This document shows positions 60,120 to 64,000 of a stretch of DNA of 64,000 bases, piece after piece. Below the pieces are notes generated by a model, which worked only from the letters and a program-made list of their open reading frames with translations, had not been told where the DNA came from and did not search any database. The stretch's first letter is position 1. Every line of letters begins with the position of its first letter. The translations under genes and the position numbers were made by a program. Source of the stretch: Amycolatopsis sp. GM8 (GTDB lineage Bacteria > Actinomycetota > Actinomycetes > Mycobacteriales > Pseudonocardiaceae); NCBI RefSeq assembly GCF_021653975.1, contig NZ_JAJKFK010000015.1:27589-91588 (forward strand), given 5' to 3'.

Positions 60120-60674
60120 GTGACCGGGCAACGCCGGATGCCGGTGCTTTACGTGACCTCGTTGATCGCGGGAGTGATCAGCGGGCTCGGTAGTGCCCGG
60201 TTCTTGGGCTCCAGCGGTTTTCAGCGCGCCGTCCCCGCACTGCTCGTCGGTGTGGTCGTCGCGCTGGTCGTGCTGGCGGTGGGCACGTTCGTCGTCGCGC
60301 GGCGCGCGGAGCGGGAGACGATCGAGCGGATGGCCCGGCAGCTCTTATGGGTGGTCTTCGTGATGGGCGGGGTGCCCGGCCTGGTCTGGTTCGCGCTGTG
60401 GTTCTCCAGCGGCGACCTCCAGGCGCTGTACGGTCTGGCCGCCGTCGCGGTGAGCGGACTGCCCGTGCTCGCGGCTGTCCGCAGACCGGCGGCACTGCCG
60501 CTGACCACGGGTTTCTGCCTGCTGTGCGGTGTCGCGGCGCTCGTGTTCGGGCAGCGGTTGTTGTTCCTGTTGCTGCCCCTCTTCGCGGCCGTGACGGGGG
60601 GCTGGCTGCTGGTCCTCGCGCTGCTCGGGTCCGCCCGCCGGCGGCGCTCCGAAACTGTCGTACCCTCGAACTAG
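60120..60674 (+). CDS. Hypothetical multi-pass membrane protein
   Basis: A 184-residue protein with about five hydrophobic helices (for example AVPALLVGVVVALVVLAVGTF, LLWVVFVMGGVPGLVWFALW) and a basic C-terminal tail. No family recognised. It uses GTG at 60120 or the ATG at 60138. It follows XPB by 39 bp. Confidence 0.65.
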   Translation: MTGQRRMPVLYVTSLIAGVISGLGSARFLGSSGFQRAVPALLVGVVVALVVLAVGTFVVARRAERETIERMARQLLWVVFVMGGVPGLVWFALWFSSGDLQALYGLAAVAVSGLPVLAAVRRPAALPLTTGFCLLCGVAALVFGQRLLFLLLPLFAAVTGGWLLVLALLGSARRRRSETVVPSN

Positions 60675-60715
60675 TGTTCGGACGCGTTGGAGAAACCTAT
60701 CCGCGAGGGGTACCG

Positions 60716-61474
60716 ATGACCACCGCCGCTTCATTCGAGACGCTGCCGGGCCTGAACCTGCCCAAGGGCCGCTGGCACGGCCCGATCTGGCTGTCCGACG
60801 AGCCGCTGACCGAGCCGGGCCGCTACCGGGACTGCATCGGCGCGTTCGAGCGCACGGGACTGTGGCCGGTGCTGGTCCCGCACGACGAACGGTTCGCGGC
60901 GACGGGCGAGAACTGGGTGGACGATCGTGGCCGGCTGGCCCCGGCCACGCACCGGATCGAGGCGGTCGACGTCGCCCAGACGCTGGCGCGCTGGTGGGAT
61001 CCGTTCTGCTGCGCGGGCGGCACGGGTTGCCTCCGCCCGTATGGCGCGAACTTCCCTGGCCTGGCACGGAAATCGCAGCTGCGGGTGGATCCGTACGCGG
61101 AGGCGGGCAACACCGGCTCGATCTTCGCGCGGCGCGGCACGTACCGGCTCGGGCTGGTCGCGGTCGAGCGGCCCGCGGATGTGCCGGCCGCGCTCGGCTG
61201 GACAGGCATGATCAAGTCCACGGACCAGGTCGCGGCCGTGTCGGCGGTACTGCGCAGCTGGGAGGACCGGTTCGGCGCGACGCTGATCGTGCTGGGCTTC
61301 GACGAGCTGGAGCTGTCGGTCGCCGCCCCGCCCCGCCTGCAGGGGCGTGCGCTCGTGGTCGCGGCCGAGCACCGCGCCTTCTCGGAGCGGAGTTTCTCCG
61401 GCCAGCCCGGGAACCTGCGCGAGTACGCGACGAGTCTCGTGCACCGGCGGCACTGGCGGTTCTCGTGGGACTGA
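60716..61474 (+). CDS. DUF4253 protein
   Basis: A 252-residue soluble protein. The C-terminal 100 residues match DUF4253 (VLRSWEDRFGATLIVLGFDE, ALVVAAEHRAFSE, HRRHWRFSWD). A Cys-rich CCAGGTGCLRPYG stretch in the middle could bind a metal. The ATG at 60716 has GCGAGGGG upstream. Its end overlaps the DUF72 gene by 10 bp. Function is unknown. Confidence 0.78.
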   Translation: MTTAASFETLPGLNLPKGRWHGPIWLSDEPLTEPGRYRDCIGAFERTGLWPVLVPHDERFAATGENWVDDRGRLAPATHRIEAVDVAQTLARWWDPFCCAGGTGCLRPYGANFPGLARKSQLRVDPYAEAGNTGSIFARRGTYRLGLVAVERPADVPAALGWTGMIKSTDQVAAVSAVLRSWEDRFGATLIVLGFDELELSVAAPPRLQGRALVVAAEHRAFSERSFSGQPGNLREYATSLVHRRHWRFSWD

Positions 61475-62280
61475 GGATCGGGACGTCGGGCTGGCGGTAC
61501 CCGCCGTGGCGGGGCACGTTCTATCCGCGGGGTTTGGCGCAACGGCGCGAGCTGGAGTACCTCTCGCGGCGGATGAACACGGCCGAGATCAACGGTTCGT
61601 TCTACTCGCTACAGCGGCCGGAGCGGTATCGCGCGTGGTGCGCCGAGACCCCCGACGACTTCGTATTCGCGGTGAAAGGCGGGCGGTTCATCACGCATAT
61701 GAAGCGGCTGTCCGACGTCAAGGTCCCGCTGGCGAACTTCTTCGCGAGCGGTGTGCTGGCGCTCGGGCCCAAGCTCGGGCCGATCCTCTGGCAACTGCCG
61801 CCCGCGCTGGCATTCGATGCCGCGCGCTTCGCCGATTTCTTCGCGCTACTCCCACGTTCGACGCGTGAAGCCGCCGAACTCGCGAAGGAACACGACGACA
61901 AGCTCAAGGCCGAAGCCCATACCGACCCCGGCGGTGACCGGCCGCTGCGGCATGCGGTCGAGGTCCGGCATCCGAGCTTCCGCTGCGCGGAGTACGTCAA
62001 CCTGTTGCGGGACAACGGAATCGCCTCGGTGGTCGCCGATTCGGCCGGCACCTGGATCACGCTGGAGGAGGTCACCGCGGACTTCCTCTACGTGCGACTG
62101 CATGGTGACGAGGTGCTGTACGCCAGTGGGTACAGCGAGCGTTCGCTGCGGCGGTGGGCCACGAGGATCCGCGCCTGGCAAGGGAACCGCCGGGATGCGT
62201 ACGTCTACTTCGACAACGATGCCGAAGCGCATGCTCCCGCCGATGCGATCGCCCTGGCGCGGATCATGGCGGCGGGTTAG
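61465..62280 (+). CDS. DUF72 (TIM-barrel) protein
   Basis: A 271-residue protein of the DUF72 family, a TIM-barrel of uncertain enzymatic role. It opens with LRIGTSGWRYPPWRGTFYP, followed by NTAEINGSFYSLQRPERYRA, AVEVRHPSF and the C-terminal DAYVYFDNDAEAHAPADA. The GTG at 61465 precedes these motifs and lies inside the DUF4253 gene. Its stop overlaps the convergent PfpI gene by 4 bp. Confidence 0.88.
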   Translation: MGLRIGTSGWRYPPWRGTFYPRGLAQRRELEYLSRRMNTAEINGSFYSLQRPERYRAWCAETPDDFVFAVKGGRFITHMKRLSDVKVPLANFFASGVLALGPKLGPILWQLPPALAFDAARFADFFALLPRSTREAAELAKEHDDKLKAEAHTDPGGDRPLRHAVEVRHPSFRCAEYVNLLRDNGIASVVADSAGTWITLEEVTADFLYVRLHGDEVLYASGYSERSLRRWATRIRAWQGNRRDAYVYFDNDAEAHAPADAIALARIMAAG

Positions 62281-62846
62281 GTGCTGGCCGCCTGGGCGCG
62301 ATGCTTGCCCTCCGCGATCTCCTCGACCAGCTTGCCGCAGAACGCCGGGAGGTCGTTGGGGTTGCGGCTCGTCACGAAACCGCTGTCCACGACCACTTCC
62401 TGGTCCACCCAGTCGGCGCCGGCGTTGCGCAGGTCGGTCTGCAGGCTGGGCCAGGATGTCATCCGCCGGCCACGTACGACGTCCGCCTCGATGAGCGTCC
62501 ACGATGCGTGACAGATGGCGGCGACGGGTTTCTGCTGAGTGAAGAACGTCTTCACGAACCGGACCGCGTTCGGGTCCGTTCTGAGGAAGTCCGGATTGGC
62601 CACCCCACCAGGTAAAATGAGGCCGTCGTAGTCGTCCGGCGAGGCGTCGGTCACCACCCGGTCGACGGGGAACTTGTCGCCTCGATCGAGGTGGTTGAAC
62701 GCCTGGATTTCACCCAGTGAGGTGGATACCAGCTCCGGCTGGCCTCCTGCTTCCCGCACGGCTTTCCACGGCTCGGTCAGCTCGATCTGCTCTGCTCCCT
62801 CGGGCGCCACCACGAACGCGATGCGCTTTCCGGTCAGTTCGTTCAC
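62277..62846 (-). CDS. PfpI/DJ-1 family protein
   Basis: A 189-residue DJ-1/PfpI-type protein. The nucleophilic elbow is AICHASW with the conserved Cys near 106, and the conserved acid is in APEGAEQIELTEP near the N-terminus. GLILPGGVANPDFL is also typical. Members act as glyoxalases, deglycases or redox chaperones. The GTG at 62846 has AAGGAG 8 nt upstream; a longer reading from 63005 would overlap the IclR gene. Confidence 0.9.
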   Translation of the reverse strand: MNELTGKRIAFVVAPEGAEQIELTEPWKAVREAGGQPELVSTSLGEIQAFNHLDRGDKFPVDRVVTDASPDDYDGLILPGGVANPDFLRTDPNAVRFVKTFFTQQKPVAAICHASWTLIEADVVRGRRMTSWPSLQTDLRNAGADWVDQEVVVDSGFVTSRNPNDLPAFCGKLVEEIAEGKHRAQAAST

Positions 62847-62966
62847 GCCGCACTCTCCTTGTCGTTGTGTGTAGTCGGCGCATACCCGTTTGCCGGGAGT
62901 CGCGAAACATCGGCGGTACCATGGTCGGTAGGCGCACATCTTCATGGTGCGACGGAAGGGTCCTCG

Positions 62967-63689
62967 ATGATGACGGACACCCCAGCCGTGCGCCGCGGCC
63001 CACATTTCGTCCGGTCGGCGGCACGGGCTTTCTCGGTTCTCCTGGCGTTCGACTCTCGTTCGGGGTTGACTCTTGCTGAAATAGCAAGGAAAACTGCCCT
63101 GGACGGCTCCACCGCGCGGCGCTTACTGTTGACGCTGGCGGACCTCGGTTACGTCCGCTCGGATGGCAAGGCCTACCACCTCACCCCGCGCACGCTTGAA
63201 TTCGGCTTCGCGTACCTGTCCACAATCGCCTTACCGGGGGTCGCGCAGCCACACCTGCAAGCACTGGCGCACGCACTCGGCGAGACGACCACACTCGCAG
63301 TCCTCGATGGCGAAGACGTGTTTCAGTTGGCGGTTGTCGCCGGTTTCCGTCGACACGCCACCACCGTCGGCACCCGCTTGAGCGCCTGGACCAGTGCATC
63401 CGGCTTCGTCCTGCTCGCCGCCTTGGCGGACGATGACCTCGAACGCCGCCTCGGGATCCGTCCCAACCAGACCGAACTACGCGACGAACTCAAGCAGGTA
63501 CGGGCCCGAGGCTGGGCGCTGTTGGATAGTGGTGTCGCAGCCCCCATCCGCAACCGGCAAGGCAACGTCATCACCGCAATCGAGGTCGGTGGCGGGCTGA
63601 CACCAGGCATCGCCGCACACGAAGACGTGCCAGAACTGATCCGCACCGCCCGCGCCATAGAGTCCGACCTAGCCCAACACCCAGAATGA
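62967..63689 (+). CDS. IclR-family transcriptional regulator
   Basis: A 240-residue IclR protein. The N-terminal winged helix is LAFDSRSGLTLAEIARKTAL, DGSTARRLLLTLADLGYV; the C-terminal half is the GAF-like effector domain (LALADDDLERRLG, VAAPIRNRQGNVITAIEVGG). The ATG at 62967 has GGAAGG 7 nt upstream. It is divergent from the PfpI gene. The effector is unknown. Confidence 0.9.
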   Translation: MMTDTPAVRRGPHFVRSAARAFSVLLAFDSRSGLTLAEIARKTALDGSTARRLLLTLADLGYVRSDGKAYHLTPRTLEFGFAYLSTIALPGVAQPHLQALAHALGETTTLAVLDGEDVFQLAVVAGFRRHATTVGTRLSAWTSASGFVLLAALADDDLERRLGIRPNQTELRDELKQVRARGWALLDSGVAAPIRNRQGNVITAIEVGGGLTPGIAAHEDVPELIRTARAIESDLAQHPE

Positions 63690-63850
63690 CAAAGGAAAAG
63701 TCCCAGCGCAGCAACAAAAACCCACAAGACCCACCGCCAAACGCCAACCCAGCACCAAAAACCACAAAAACCGCCACCCAGCAACAAAACCCAGCACCGC
63801 CACCGCCCACTCCCTCCCCCACCCCGATCCCAAGCCGCCCTTGCGGGAAG
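63690..63850 (+). other. C/A-rich, G-poor tract after iclR
   Basis: About 150 nt following the iclR stop are almost free of G and rich in C and A. This composition fits a Rho-utilisation site for factor-dependent termination. An open frame across it (from 63686) is low-complexity and unlikely to be a gene. Confidence 0.45.
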
Positions 63851-63873
63851 CAGGGTTTGTCAAGGTACTCTTC

Positions 63874-64000
63874 TGATGTGCTCCGAAAATTTCGGACGCG
63901 GCTCAAACGGACTGTATCATGCTGCTTGGTGTTTGGTGAACCATTCGTCGAGCGCTTCGAGTGGTGGCCGGTATCCCAACGCTGAATGCAACCGGCGTGT
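63874..64000 (-). mobile_element. End of an IS3-family insertion sequence
   Basis: The window ends inside an insertion sequence. The left boundary is probably tgatgtgctccgaaaatttc at 63874, a TG-initiated terminal repeat typical of IS3-type elements, followed by 23 nt and the transposase stop. The rest and the other inverted repeat lie beyond the window. Confidence 0.7.
63917..64000 (-). CDS. IS3-family transposase (OrfB), C-terminal fragment
   Basis: The minus strand reads TRRLHSALGYRPPLEALDEW then FTKHQAA and a TGA at 63917-63919. R-LHSALGYRPP is the C-terminal signature of IS3-family integrase-type transposases. The gene enters from beyond the right edge. Confidence 0.85.
   Translation of the reverse strand, partial: TRRLHSALGYRPPLEALDEWFTKHQAA

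Noticed and set aside
63686..63985. 99-codon frame across the C/A-rich tract
   Set aside because: It is Pro/Lys/Asn/Thr low complexity and then runs through the insertion-sequence end; composition explains the open frame.

Overview
The window is very GC-rich chromosomal DNA from an actinobacterium. The gene content (sepH, an Rpf with a LysM domain, conservon-type signalling modules, bacterial XPB helicase, R2-like ligand-binding oxidase, many leaderless starts) points to Pseudonocardiaceae, with Amycolatopsis the most likely genus; this is inference from content, not a database match. Much of 1-40.7 kb and the XPB gene at 58.4 kb corresponds, from memory, to the conserved Mycobacterium tuberculosis block around Rv0861c-Rv0883c (XPB, its helicase-associated partner, moaC/mog/moaE, rpfA, moaD/moaA, cspB, DUF2771 lipoprotein, MFS, DUF3027, DUF2530, MarR, TrmH, DUF2537, sepH).

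Layout. 1-5.4 kb: the end of a GT87 mannosyltransferase, sepH, small housekeeping genes, a SpoU methyltransferase and a GCS2-type ligase. 5.4-8.2 kb: an iron and oxidative-stress patch with a heme oxygenase behind a perfect iron box, sodA flanked by two matching MerR-type promoters, an arylamine N-acetyltransferase and an orphan second iron box. 8.2-23.4 kb: MFS/MarR, a purine permease, TetR regulators, a sacsin-like GHKL ATPase, DUF3027, a lipoprotein glutaminyl cyclase, a cold-shock protein, and a TetR/R2lox pair. 23.5-27.4 kb: VOC protein, acyl-CoA synthetase, PhzF, YccF, then a 581-bp gene-free stretch full of inverted repeats.

27.4-38.4 kb is a molybdenum hub: a modE-like regulator with modA, modB and modC runs into a HAD phosphatase and a metallophosphatase; moaA and moaD diverge from a MarR gene; rpfA follows behind a Crp-like site and a possible c-di-AMP riboswitch; a mog-moaE fusion, moaC, and a malic enzyme follow. 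38.5-40.7 kb holds the XPB-associated protein. 40.9-56.2 kb looks like an insertion between that protein and XPB: a complete conservon (NIT-domain kinase, roadblock, DUF742, GTPase), an extra roadblock/DUF742 pair, an orphan second NIT kinase, an NMT1/SsuA-type ABC importer with two binding proteins, and a benzoylformate decarboxylase. 56.4-63.7 kb: TetR plus flavin monooxygenase, XPB, and a DUF4253/DUF72/PfpI/IclR group. The right edge cuts into an IS3-family element.

The most unusual signal is a set of 21-bp tandem repeats. Family A (GGCAAAC-type) fills three gaps between convergent genes (27.4, 40.8 and 56.3 kb). Family B (GAGTCCGACGTTCAG-type) fills the convergent gap at 35.3 kb and also occurs in frame inside a DUF742 gene at 41.4 kb, where it encodes a heptapeptide repeat.
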